A stretch of 23,521 nucleotides of DNA from an uncultured Bacilli bacterium. GTDB lineage: Bacteria > Bacillota_I > Bacilli_A > RF39 > UBA660. Both the position numbers and the translations under genes were made by a program. The notes under the pieces were generated by a model, which saw only the letters and a program-made list of their open reading frames with translations, had not been told where the DNA came from and ran no database searches. Position 1 is the first letter of the stretch; the number at the start of each line of letters is the position of its first letter. Shown here piece by piece: positions 8,275-14,970 of the stretch. The stretch is from positions 1 through 23,521 of the forward strand of contig CANRGW010000004.1 in assembly GCA_947630205.1 (NCBI GenBank), given 5' to 3'.

Positions 8275-8993
8275 TATCTTACCCTCCCATTTTCATTTAC
8301 TAAACCATTTTTTTCCATAAACTCCCAAGACATATCATCAAGCCTTTCTTGGACTCTCCTTCGTCTACGTGATAATTCATCTTTTCTTTCATGCCAATCA
8401 AGTTTCCTATTTATACTCTCTTTTAAAAGGTCAATTCCCTCTATTTTAGATTTTTCTAAAGCCTCAGCATTATAAAGAGCACTTTTAAATCTTTTTTGTT
8501 CATTTACTTTATAATTAGCCTGTTCCATTTGGGCTTCCTTCGCAAGAACCTCTAATTTTTCTAATTTATCATGAATTTCTCTTACATCTTGTAAATTTTC
8601 AAATGGCATAAAAGCATCAATATTAGTAATTATAGCAGGAACTAAACCAACTAAAGCAGCAGCCAAAAAGAAAGGTATGCCAATTGGTTCAGAAGCAAGA
8701 AAAGCAGCCACTAACCCAATTAGTCCAATAGCATAATTCAAAGAGTTTTTCATATTATTTTTTTTAATTCTCGTGATACGTTCTTTTTTCTTTTCTTTTA
8801 AAAGATTAGTTAAATATTCATTAAAAGATCTAATAAAATCATTTATTTTCTCTTGGTCCATATAACATTCAAAAGTTTCTTTATCTAAATCACTACCTAA
8901 AGTTATTTCACATTTCTTCCGAGCATTACCACCAAAAATTCTTGTTTCTTCTTTATTTAATGGTAATCTCACTATATTTGTTACTGGTTTCAT
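8274..8993 (-). CDS. Uncharacterised two-helix membrane protein between ruvB and queA
   Basis: A 239-aa protein I do not recognise. Residues 1-83 are hydrophilic and end in a Lys/Arg-rich stretch (about 66-80). Two hydrophobic helices follow at about 84-101 and 105-123, rich in Ala, Gly and Ile. The remainder (about 135-235) is highly charged and helical, very likely coiled coil, with an Arg run at about 206-213. This looks like a membrane hairpin with both ends in the cytoplasm, by the positive-inside rule. The ATG follows ruvB by 11 bases, and the stop overlaps the queA start (TAATG), so it is firmly inside the operon. There is no signal peptide and no catalytic motif. A scaffold or membrane-tethering role is only a guess. 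Confidence 0.7.
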   Translation of the reverse strand: MKPVTNIVRLPLNKEETRIFGGNARKKCEITLGSDLDKETFECYMDQEKINDFIRSFNEYLTNLLKEKKKERITRIKKNNMKNSLNYAIGLIGLVAAFLASEPIGIPFFLAAALVGLVPAIITNIDAFMPFENLQDVREIHDKLEKLEVLAKEAQMEQANYKVNEQKRFKSALYNAEALEKSKIEGIDLLKESINRKLDWHERKDELSRRRRRVQERLDDMSWEFMEKNGLVNENGRVR

Positions 8994-9004
8994 AAACCTC
9001 CTTT

Positions 9005-10012
9005 TTAATTAAATAAATTTTCTTGATAATTTATTCCTAACAATTTATATGATTTCATAGTTGCAACTCGACCTCTTGGAGTTCTTTTAATAAATCCTTT
9101 TTGCATTAAAAATGGTTCACATACATCAAGTAAAGTAGTTACTTCTTCACCAATACTTGAAGCCAAAGTTTCAACGCCAACGGGACCTCCATTGAATTTT
9201 TCAATTAAACTTCTTAAATATTGATGGTCAACAGCATCAAGTCCATAAGCATCAACATTTAATTTATTAAAGGCATCTTCGGCTACTTTTTCGGAAATTT
9301 CAGCATTTCCAGCAACAAGAGCAAAATCCCGAACTCTTTTAAATAAACGATTGGCAATTCTTGGAGTTCCCCGACTTCTAGTTGCAATTAAGAAAGCTGC
9401 TTCTTCTGTAATAGGCATTTCTAAAACGCGACTAGTTCTTTCAACAATCATTTGTAATTCTTCATTAGTATAATAATTCAATTTGCAAACTATTCCAAAC
9501 CTATCTCTTAAAGGACTAGTAATATCTCCGGCTCTAGTTGTTGCTCCGACTAAAGTAAATGGTGGTAAATCTATTTTAATACTTCGTGCTTGACTTTCAC
9601 TTCCAACAACAATATCTAAAGTAAAATCTTCCATTGCTGGATAAAGAATTTCTTCAATATATCTTGGTATTCGATGAATTTCATCAATAAATAAAACATC
9701 ACCTGGTTCTAAAGTCGACAAAATGGCTGCTAAATCACCCGGTTTTTCAATAGCCGGACCACTGGCTGTTTTTATATTTTTATGAAGTTCATTCGCGATT
9801 ATCATTGCAAGCGTTGTTTTACCAAGTCCTGGGGGACCATAAAGCAGAACATGATCAAGGGCTTCATCTCTAATTAAAGCCGCTTCAATAAAAACTTTTA
9901 TATTATCTTTAACTTCACTTTGACCTATATATTCTATAAGACTTAAAGGTCTGATACTAGATTCTATTAAGATATCTTCACTATCTTCTTCACTGTCAAT
10001 TATTCTTTTCAT
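9005..10012 (-). CDS. ruvB: Holliday junction branch migration ATPase RuvB
   Basis: A 335-aa AAA+ motor that, with RuvA, drives branch migration of Holliday junctions. In order: a short acidic N-terminus, RPLSLIEYIGQ, Walker A GPPGLGKTT at 59-67, Walker B with DEIH at 110-113, sensor 1 GATTRAG near 156-162, an arginine finger in SPLRDRF (about 166-172), and the C-terminal winged helix with GPVGVETLA and RTPRGRVAT. The length is normal. A GGAGG lies eight bases before the ATG, and the gene is 17 bases after ruvA. Nothing unusual is seen. Confidence 0.97.
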   Translation of the reverse strand: MKRIIDSEEDSEDILIESSIRPLSLIEYIGQSEVKDNIKVFIEAALIRDEALDHVLLYGPPGLGKTTLAMIIANELHKNIKTASGPAIEKPGDLAAILSTLEPGDVLFIDEIHRIPRYIEEILYPAMEDFTLDIVVGSESQARSIKIDLPPFTLVGATTRAGDITSPLRDRFGIVCKLNYYTNEELQMIVERTSRVLEMPITEEAAFLIATRSRGTPRIANRLFKRVRDFALVAGNAEISEKVAEDAFNKLNVDAYGLDAVDHQYLRSLIEKFNGGPVGVETLASSIGEEVTTLLDVCEPFLMQKGFIKRTPRGRVATMKSYKLLGINYQENLFN

Positions 10013-10028
10013 CTAATATCCTCCTTTT

Positions 10029-10580
10029 TTATTTTACCATCAAACGTAATGCCTCTTTAATTTGTTCTTCCACACTATTTTCTTTATTAATACGACCAAC
10101 AACACTTTTAATATCTTTATCTTTATAACCAAGAGCAAGTAATGCTTCATATACTTCATCACTTGTATTTTCAATTACATCGCCATTAGTTTCAATTTTG
10201 CCTTTTAAATCAAGAACCATTTGTCTGGCTAATTTATCACCAATTTTAGGAAACTTTTTCAAATATAAAATATTTTCTCGATTAATAGCATCAGCAATTC
10301 CTGAAGTTGAACCCATAGCAATAATTGGTAAAGCCATTTTGGGACCTAAACCTTTAACACTAATCAATTTTAAAAATAATTGTTTTTCTTCTAAAGTTTT
10401 AAAACCAAACAAAAGATGTTCATCTTCTTTTATTTGTTGATATAAATAAACTTTATATTCAACATCTTCTTTAAAAGCATAAGGATTTGGTGTTGCTATT
10501 AAATAGCCTACCCCATTATTATCTAAAGTAATACTATTACTATCAATTTCTTTAACTTTACCAATTATATAACTATACAT
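10029..10580 (-). CDS. ruvA: Holliday junction DNA-binding subunit RuvA
   Basis: A 183-aa protein that binds four-way junctions as a tetramer and loads RuvB. Visible are the N-terminal OB-fold beginning YSYIIGKVKEI, two helix-hairpin-helix motifs (KGLGPKMA and FPKIGDKLARQM), an acidic linker (about 128-138), and a C-terminal RuvB-binding domain containing EALLALGYKDKDI. Start choice: an in-frame TTG at 10592 would add four residues, but it abuts the AAAGG ribosome site; the ATG at 10580 gives the usual MYSYI start. It is the first gene of a six-gene minus-strand operon, with its own promoter at 10606-10634. Confidence 0.95.
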   Translation of the reverse strand: MYSYIIGKVKEIDSNSITLDNNGVGYLIATPNPYAFKEDVEYKVYLYQQIKEDEHLLFGFKTLEEKQLFLKLISVKGLGPKMALPIIAMGSTSGIADAINRENILYLKKFPKIGDKLARQMVLDLKGKIETNGDVIENTSDEVYEALLALGYKDKDIKSVVGRINKENSVEEQIKEALRLMVK

Positions 10581-10605
10581 GTTATCACTCAACCTTTACG
10601 TTTTA

Positions 10606-10634
10606 ATTATAATCTAAAAAAAGTGATTTGTCTA
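10606..10634 (-). promoter_or_regulatory. ruvA operon promoter
   Basis: On the minus strand, TAGACA (10629-10634), a 17-bp spacer and a perfect TATAAT (10606-10611) lie just upstream of ruvA. The -35 falls in the loop and arm of the pflA terminator hairpin, so the two elements share DNA. Confidence 0.7.
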
Positions 10635-10651
10635 TAAATCTAAACCACTTT
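10616..10651 (-). terminator. pflBA terminator
   Basis: A 10-bp stem on the minus strand (AAAGTGGTTT with AAATCACTTT, one G-U pair) lies 14 bases after the pflA stop and is followed by further Ts. It separates the pfl and ruv transcripts. Confidence 0.8.
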
Positions 10652-10664
10652 CTTACAGTTCATT

Positions 10665-11366
10665 TCATAAATTTAAAAACGCTTGATATAATTTATCACA
10701 TTTATCTTTATCCATTTCTTTAACATTAAGCATAGGATTAAAAAGACCAAGTTCTAAATACTTTTCACTTCCTAATTTATGATAAGGAAGAAAAGCAACA
10801 TCTTTAATATTATTAATTTGTTTTAAATATTCTCTTAAACTTTTAATATAAGAAATATTATCATTAAAATCAGGAATAATTACTTGTCTTATAAAAACAT
10901 CTACTTTCGTTTTATTTAATTTTTTTACAAAAGCATTAAACTTTTTCATTTTTGATTTTGTTAAATACTCGTATTCTTTTGGTCTTGTATCTTTAATATC
11001 TAAAATAACTAGATCAACATATTTTAATAATTCTTGTAAATCACCTATATAGTCTCCGGCTGTATCAATTGCTATATGAATATTTTCTTCTTTTAATTTT
11101 TTACAAACTTTAATTAAAAAATCTGTTTGAAGAAGAGGTTCTCCTCCAGAAAAAGTTACACCTCCTCCTCTTTTAAAATAATTTTTGTAACGAAGTATTT
11201 TTTCTACTAAATCTTTGTCTTTATAATTAGGTTTAGTCATTTTAAACATTTCAGGATTATGACAATACATACATCTTTTATGACAACCTGACATAAAGAC
11301 AATTGTTCTTATACCTGGTCCATCTACACTAGTTAAAGTTTCAATGGATGCTACACTTCCATTCAT
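10665..11366 (-). CDS. pflA: Pyruvate formate-lyase activating enzyme
   Basis: A 233-aa radical SAM enzyme that installs the glycyl radical on PflB. The cluster motif is CHKRCMYC (Cys28, Cys32, Cys35), preceded by GPGIRTIVFMSG; FSGGEPLLQ follows in the SAM-binding region. The length is typical. The ATG overlaps the TAA of pflB by one base (TAATG), so translation is coupled and the ratio of activator to lyase is likely set this way. It ends in TGA, showing that TGA is a stop in this organism. A strong terminator follows. Confidence 0.96.
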   Translation of the reverse strand: MNGSVASIETLTSVDGPGIRTIVFMSGCHKRCMYCHNPEMFKMTKPNYKDKDLVEKILRYKNYFKRGGGVTFSGGEPLLQTDFLIKVCKKLKEENIHIAIDTAGDYIGDLQELLKYVDLVILDIKDTRPKEYEYLTKSKMKKFNAFVKKLNKTKVDVFIRQVIIPDFNDNISYIKSLREYLKQINNIKDVAFLPYHKLGSEKYLELGLFNPMLNVKEMDKDKCDKLYQAFLNL

Positions 11367-13582
11367 TACATGGCCTCATGGAAAGTTCTGTTGATTACTT
11401 CATCTTGTTGTTCAGGTGTTAAACGATTAAATCTTACCGAATAACCTGATACGCGAATAGTTAAAAGAGGATATTTTTCGGGATTATTTTTAGCATCAAT
11501 TAATAGTTCTCTTGTTAAAACATTAACGTTTAAATGATGAGCACCATTTTCAAAATAGCCATCTAATATACCACATAAGTTATTAATTTGTTCAGGAAGT
11601 GTTTTTCCTAAAGTTGTTGGTACAATGGAAAAAGTATTACTTATACCATCACGACAGCAATTAGCATAATCAAGTTTAGCAACACTATTAAGACTAGCAA
11701 GAGCTCCACTAGTATCACGACCGTGCATAGGGTTAGCCCCAGGCGCAAAAGGCGTTCCAGCCAACCTACCATCAGGAGTTGTTCCTGTTTTATGACCATA
11801 AACGACATTAGAAGTAATAGTTAAAACTGATAAAGTTGGAAAACTATCACGATAAGTTGCATGTTTAGATAACTCATGATAAAGTTTCTTTAATACATCC
11901 TTAGCAATGTTATCAACTCTATCATCATCATTTCCATATTTAGGATAATCACCTTCAACTACAAAATCCTTAGCAATTGCATGTTCATCTCGAAGAGGTT
12001 TTACTTTAGCATATTTAATTGCCGATAAAGAGTCAGCAACAACTGACAATCCAGCAACTCCATAAGCCATCAAGCGTTTAACATAAGTATCATGCAACGC
12101 CATTTGACTTGCTTCATAAGCATATTTATCATGCATATAATGAATAATATTCATAGCATCAACATAGATTTTTGCTGTTTTTTCAATAACTTTATAAAAA
12201 TTCTTTTTAACTGTTTCATAATCTAAATATTTACTTTCAATTTTTGGAATACCATTAAGAACTTTTACATATTCCATTTCATCATAACCCTCATTTATAC
12301 TATATAAAAGGGCTTTGGCTAAATTACAACGTGCTCCAAAAAATTGCATATTTTTGCCAATCTCCATGGCGGATACACAACAGGCTATTGCATAATCATC
12401 TCCATAAATTGGGCGCATAATATCATCATTTTCATATTGAATAGCATCGGTTTTAATACTCATCTTAGCAGCATATTTTTTAAAGTTTTCAGATAAATTT
12501 AAACTCCATAAAACTGTCATATTAGGTTCTGGGGCTGGATCTAAGTTTGTTAAAGTGTGTAAAATTCTAAAAGTTGTTTTAGTAACCATTGATCTGCCTT
12601 TTTTATCACATCCTCCAAGGGAACAAGTAACCCAAGTTGGATCTCCTGAAAATAATTCATCATATTCAGGAGTTCTTAAATGTCTTACCAATCTTAATTT
12701 AATAACAAACTGGTCAATCAATTCTTGAATTTCGGCTTCAGTAATTTTTCCATTTGCTAAATCTCTTTCAAAATAAATATCTAAAAAGGCATCTACCCTT
12801 CCTAAACTCATAGCCGCTCCATTATTTTCTTTAACGGCTGCTAAATAACCAAAATATAACCATTGAACGGCTTCAAAACTATTTTTCGCTGGTTTAGAAA
12901 TATCTAGTCCATAACTTAAAGCCATTTCTTTAATCTTTTTCAATGCTTTAATTTGCATACTAACTTCTTCTCTTAAACGAATACTATCATCAAGTTCAAC
13001 TTTAATTTTCTTGAAGTCTTTTTCTTTTTCTTGAATTAAAAAATCAATTCCATATAAAGCAACCCGGCGATAATCACCAATAATTCTTCCTCTTCCATAA
13101 GCATCAGGCAATCCAGTAATTAAACCAACATGTTTTGCTAATTTTATTTCATCATTATAAGCATCATATACTCCGTCATTATGCGATTTAGTAAACATAG
13201 GAAAATATTTTTCAATAGTTGGATCCATTTGATAATTATAAGCCTTTAAAGAATTTTTAACCATTCTAAGACCACCAAAAGGGTTCATCATTCTTTTTAA
13301 AGGAGCATCTGTTTGTAAACCAACAATAACTTCCATTTCTTTATCAATATAACCAGCATCAAAATTAGTAATTCCAGAAACATGTGTAGTATCAATATCT
13401 AAAACTGATTTTTTTAGTTCTTCTTTTAATAATTTTTCACACTTTGACCAAACTTTTTTAGTTTTCTCACTTATCGGTGCTAAAAAACTTTCATCCCCTT
13501 CATATCTTGTAATATTTTTCATGATAAAATCACGTACATCAATTTCTTCTTCGTAATTTCCTTTAATAAATTCTTTCATCAT
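11366..13582 (-). CDS. pflB: Formate acetyltransferase (pyruvate formate-lyase)
   Basis: A 738-aa glycyl radical enzyme that converts pyruvate and CoA to acetyl-CoA and formate, central to anaerobic fermentation. The active-site cysteine pair is Cys401-Cys402 in IACCVSAMEIG, and the glycyl radical residue is Gly713 in RVSGYSVRF, close to the C-terminus. The full-length fit and HLNVNVL segment support true PflB rather than a glycerol dehydratase or other paralogue. Start: two adjacent ATGs (13582 and 13579). GAGGT lies only two bases before the first and five before the second, so the second may be used. It is oxygen-sensitive, and no spare YfiD-like subunit is nearby. No convincing promoter -35 was found in the 60-base upstream gap, although TATGAT boxes exist. 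Confidence 0.97.
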   Translation of the reverse strand: MMKEFIKGNYEEEIDVRDFIMKNITRYEGDESFLAPISEKTKKVWSKCEKLLKEELKKSVLDIDTTHVSGITNFDAGYIDKEMEVIVGLQTDAPLKRMMNPFGGLRMVKNSLKAYNYQMDPTIEKYFPMFTKSHNDGVYDAYNDEIKLAKHVGLITGLPDAYGRGRIIGDYRRVALYGIDFLIQEKEKDFKKIKVELDDSIRLREEVSMQIKALKKIKEMALSYGLDISKPAKNSFEAVQWLYFGYLAAVKENNGAAMSLGRVDAFLDIYFERDLANGKITEAEIQELIDQFVIKLRLVRHLRTPEYDELFSGDPTWVTCSLGGCDKKGRSMVTKTTFRILHTLTNLDPAPEPNMTVLWSLNLSENFKKYAAKMSIKTDAIQYENDDIMRPIYGDDYAIACCVSAMEIGKNMQFFGARCNLAKALLYSINEGYDEMEYVKVLNGIPKIESKYLDYETVKKNFYKVIEKTAKIYVDAMNIIHYMHDKYAYEASQMALHDTYVKRLMAYGVAGLSVVADSLSAIKYAKVKPLRDEHAIAKDFVVEGDYPKYGNDDDRVDNIAKDVLKKLYHELSKHATYRDSFPTLSVLTITSNVVYGHKTGTTPDGRLAGTPFAPGANPMHGRDTSGALASLNSVAKLDYANCCRDGISNTFSIVPTTLGKTLPEQINNLCGILDGYFENGAHHLNVNVLTRELLIDAKNNPEKYPLLTIRVSGYSVRFNRLTPEQQDEVINRTFHEAM

Positions 13583-13635
13583 TTACCTCTATTCTTTATA
13601 AAAATATCATATCATATTTTAAGGGAAAAAAGAAG

Positions 13636-13674
13636 AAGATAAAAAAAATTGACATATCATAATTGTCAATTTTT
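13636..13674 (-). terminator. rpsU terminator
   Basis: An 11-bp perfect stem (13644-13654 with 13664-13674, core AATTGACA/TGTCAATT) stands 10 bases after the rpsU stop and is followed on the minus strand by a run of Ts. Confidence 0.85.
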
Positions 13675-13684
13675 AAATTACTTT

Positions 13685-13879
13685 TTAATCTCTATTATTT
13701 CTTTCACGTTTACGTGCATTTTTTATACCAGCTTTTTTTGCTTCACGTCTTCTAACTCCAGGTTTATCATAAGCTTCTCTTTTTTTGAACTCAGAAGGGA
13801 TGCCATCTCTTGCAACTTTTTGTTTAAATTTTCTTAAAGCCCCGTCCAGATTACCACTTCTAACAGCAACATGAGTCAT
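13685..13879 (-). CDS. rpsU: Small ribosomal subunit protein bS21
   Basis: A 64-aa, very basic protein of the bS21 family in the 30S subunit, involved in mRNA recruitment. Recognisable by the VRSGNLDGALRKFKQKV opening, a middle REAYDKPGVRRREAKKAG and an Arg/Lys-rich tail (IKNARKRERNNRD). The ATG has an excellent GGGAGGGAG ribosome site. It has its own promoter and terminator and thus is monocistronic here, lying between the pfl operon and the bacteriocin genes. It is a few residues longer than the common 57-58. Confidence 0.96.
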   Translation of the reverse strand: MTHVAVRSGNLDGALRKFKQKVARDGIPSEFKKREAYDKPGVRRREAKKAGIKNARKRERNNRD

Positions 13880-13914
13880 CTTTTACTCCCTCCCTTCGTT
13901 TTGAAATCAAATAG

Positions 13915-13943
13915 ATTATATCAAACTAAATCAAAAAATTCAA
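13915..13943 (-). promoter_or_regulatory. rpsU promoter
   Basis: Minus-strand TTGAAT (13938-13943), a 17-bp spacer and a perfect TATAAT (13915-13920) lie about 36 bases upstream of the rpsU start codon. Confidence 0.8.
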
Positions 13944-14027
13944 CAGAAATCGTCATTTTTTTCTAAAATATTATATGTTTTTTTAAAAAACTCGTTCTTT
14001 TTTTGCTAAATATTAAATGTCTTAGTC

Positions 14028-14056
14028 AATAAATACCACCTAAAGTGGTATTTATT
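14028..14056. terminator. Hairpin ending the bacteriocin operon
   Basis: A perfect 12-bp stem (AATAAATACCAC with GTGGTATTTATT) encloses a 5-base loop and starts one base after the stop of the last bacteriocin-locus gene. The 3' arm is U-rich on both strands but there is no long T tail, so it may act in either direction or mainly stabilise the mRNA end. Confidence 0.65.
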
Positions 14057-14057
14057 C

Positions 14058-14252
14058 TTAAACATTTTGTAAAACTATTTCATATAATCCTCTTAGAAAA
14101 GTTCCTAAGTAATTTCCTAAATTAAATAAAGATATTAAAATATATTCACCTATTAAAGAAATAATCGGAATTAAAATAATTGGTAAAATATAATTTATTA
14201 TTATTTTCTTATTTAATTTTTGCAAATATTTATTATTTATTAAAACTTGCAT
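14058..14252 (-). CDS. Small membrane protein, candidate bacteriocin immunity protein
   Basis: A 64-aa hydrophobic protein without recognised family. A basic N-terminus (Lys8, Lys12, Lys15, Lys16) precedes one clear membrane helix (about 17-37, very rich in Ile and Leu) and a second, weaker amphipathic segment (about 41-62). Its ATG at 14252 lies inside the end of the 56-codon precursor gene, overlapping it by 13 bases in another frame, so it must be translated with that peptide. Class II bacteriocin operons normally pair each precursor or peptide pair with a small basic membrane immunity protein directly downstream; position, size and topology all fit. Function is inferred from context only. 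Alternatives are a third, leaderless peptide or an exporter helper. Confidence 0.6.
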   Translation of the reverse strand: MQVLINNKYLQKLNKKIIINYILPIILIPIISLIGEYILISLFNLGNYLGTFLRGLYEIVLQNV

Positions 14253-14410
14253 AAACTACCACTTCTTATTCTTCTAATAGCAGAACCTACGGCTTGACCA
14301 ATGCCAAAAATGGTTTCAATACAACCAGCAAGAGCATTTAAAATTGCTCCTGATATATCTGTACCTCCTCCAACAATTTGCATTGCTTTTTCTTTTTTTA
14401 TTTCTTCCAT
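14240..14410 (-). CDS. Double-glycine bacteriocin precursor, peptide A (56 aa)
   Basis: A short gene read directly from the sequence: ATG at 14410 with GGAGG six bases upstream, TAA at 14240. The leader is MEEIKKEKAMQIVGG (15 residues, charged, with hydrophobic positions before Gly-Gly), the hallmark of C39-peptidase substrates. The predicted core of 41 residues begins GTDISGAILNALAGC, carries a Gly/Ala-rich hydrophobic helix with GIGQAVGSA, a basic patch RRIR and two Cys (30 and 54) that could form a disulfide. This is typical of class II (unmodified) bacteriocins; no lanthionine or radical SAM modification enzyme is nearby. It is 10 bases after peptide B and overlaps the putative immunity gene. 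Antimicrobial action is inferred, not shown. Confidence 0.8.
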   Translation of the reverse strand: MEEIKKEKAMQIVGGGTDISGAILNALAGCIETIFGIGQAVGSAIRRIRSGSLCKF

Positions 14411-14420
14411 TTAATACCTC

Positions 14421-14564
14421 CTAACGACTACAACTAAGTGGTCTTACAATACCATCAATGACCCCTGCTACAAAAGTTACTAACGCTCCTATTCCAAGCA
14501 TAGCCCAAACAGATATTCCTCCCCCTTTTATTCTTAACATTTCTTCTTTTTGGATATTTTCCAT
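14421..14564 (-). CDS. Double-glycine bacteriocin precursor, peptide B (47 aa)
   Basis: ATG at 14564 with an AAAGGAG ribosome site inside the end of the preceding gene; TAG at 14421. The leader MENIQKEEMLRIKGG is 15 residues, with the classic pattern of acidic/basic residues, Met-Leu and Ile before Gly-Gly. The core of about 32 residues begins GISVWAML, continues as a Gly/Ala/Val hydrophobic helix and ends DGIVRPLSCSR, with one Cys (45). The core has a net positive C-terminus, as in class II bacteriocins. Its leader has the same length and plan as that of peptide A, so both should go through the same exporter and may act together as a two-peptide (class IIb) bacteriocin. The pairing is inferred from adjacency. 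Confidence 0.8.
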   Translation of the reverse strand: MENIQKEEMLRIKGGGISVWAMLGIGALVTFVAGVIDGIVRPLSCSR

Positions 14565-14565
14565 C

Positions 14566-14970
14566 TTATTCTCCTTTCATTTTTCTTAAAATAAATTGAT
14601 ATAAACTTTCATCTTTTAAAATTATTTTTAAATTTAAAGTTCGACTATCTAAATAAAAATTATCTAACTTTAATTTTAAAGTATAATTACTTATCCCCTT
14701 TTTTACTTCTAAAACTTTATATTTTAATATTTTCTCATCAACTTCTATTCTTTTACTATTTAAAATATAATCAACACTACTATAATCTAAATTATCTATA
14801 ATTAAATTATTATTTTGACTTATAACTCCTTTACAATTAACACTTATAACATTTCTAAATAATAATAATTCGAAAATCAAAGCAATTAGAAAAATTAAAA
14901 GACAAAAATTATAAAGAAATTGATAATATTTTTCATGACAAGAAAATCTATCTAATAAACTAATATTCAT
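14566..14970 (-). CDS. Miniature membrane accessory protein of the bacteriocin exporter
   Basis: A 134-aa protein with a cytoplasmic N-terminus (about 1-17), one strongly hydrophobic helix (about 18-44), and an extracellular Lys/Asp/Leu-rich beta-like domain (about 45-134). Its place between the exporter and the precursor genes is where an HlyD-like accessory (membrane fusion) protein normally sits. Those are usually several hundred residues long with coiled coils; here only the membrane anchor and something like the terminal beta-barrel remain. It overlaps the exporter stop by 11 bases and ends one base before peptide B, so expression is tightly coupled. The start ATG at 14970 lies within the exporter 3' end. 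No family is recognised from sequence alone; the role is inferred from position and topology. Confidence 0.6.
   Translation of the reverse strand: MNISLLDRFSCHEKYYQFLYNFCLLIFLIALIFELLLFRNVISVNCKGVISQNNNLIIDNLDYSSVDYILNSKRIEVDEKILKYKVLEVKKGISNYTLKLKLDNFYLDSRTLNLKIILKDESLYQFILRKMKGE

Noticed and set aside
10198..10440. An 80-codon open frame on the plus strand
   Set aside because: It lies entirely antisense to ruvA, has no ribosome site and shows no protein-like pattern.
13583..13635. Promoter for pflB
   Set aside because: TATGAT boxes are present but no credible -35 at a proper distance, so not listed.
13649..13837. A 62-codon plus-strand frame
   Set aside because: Antisense to rpsU; its Phe-rich sequence is the complement of the Lys/Arg codons of bS21.
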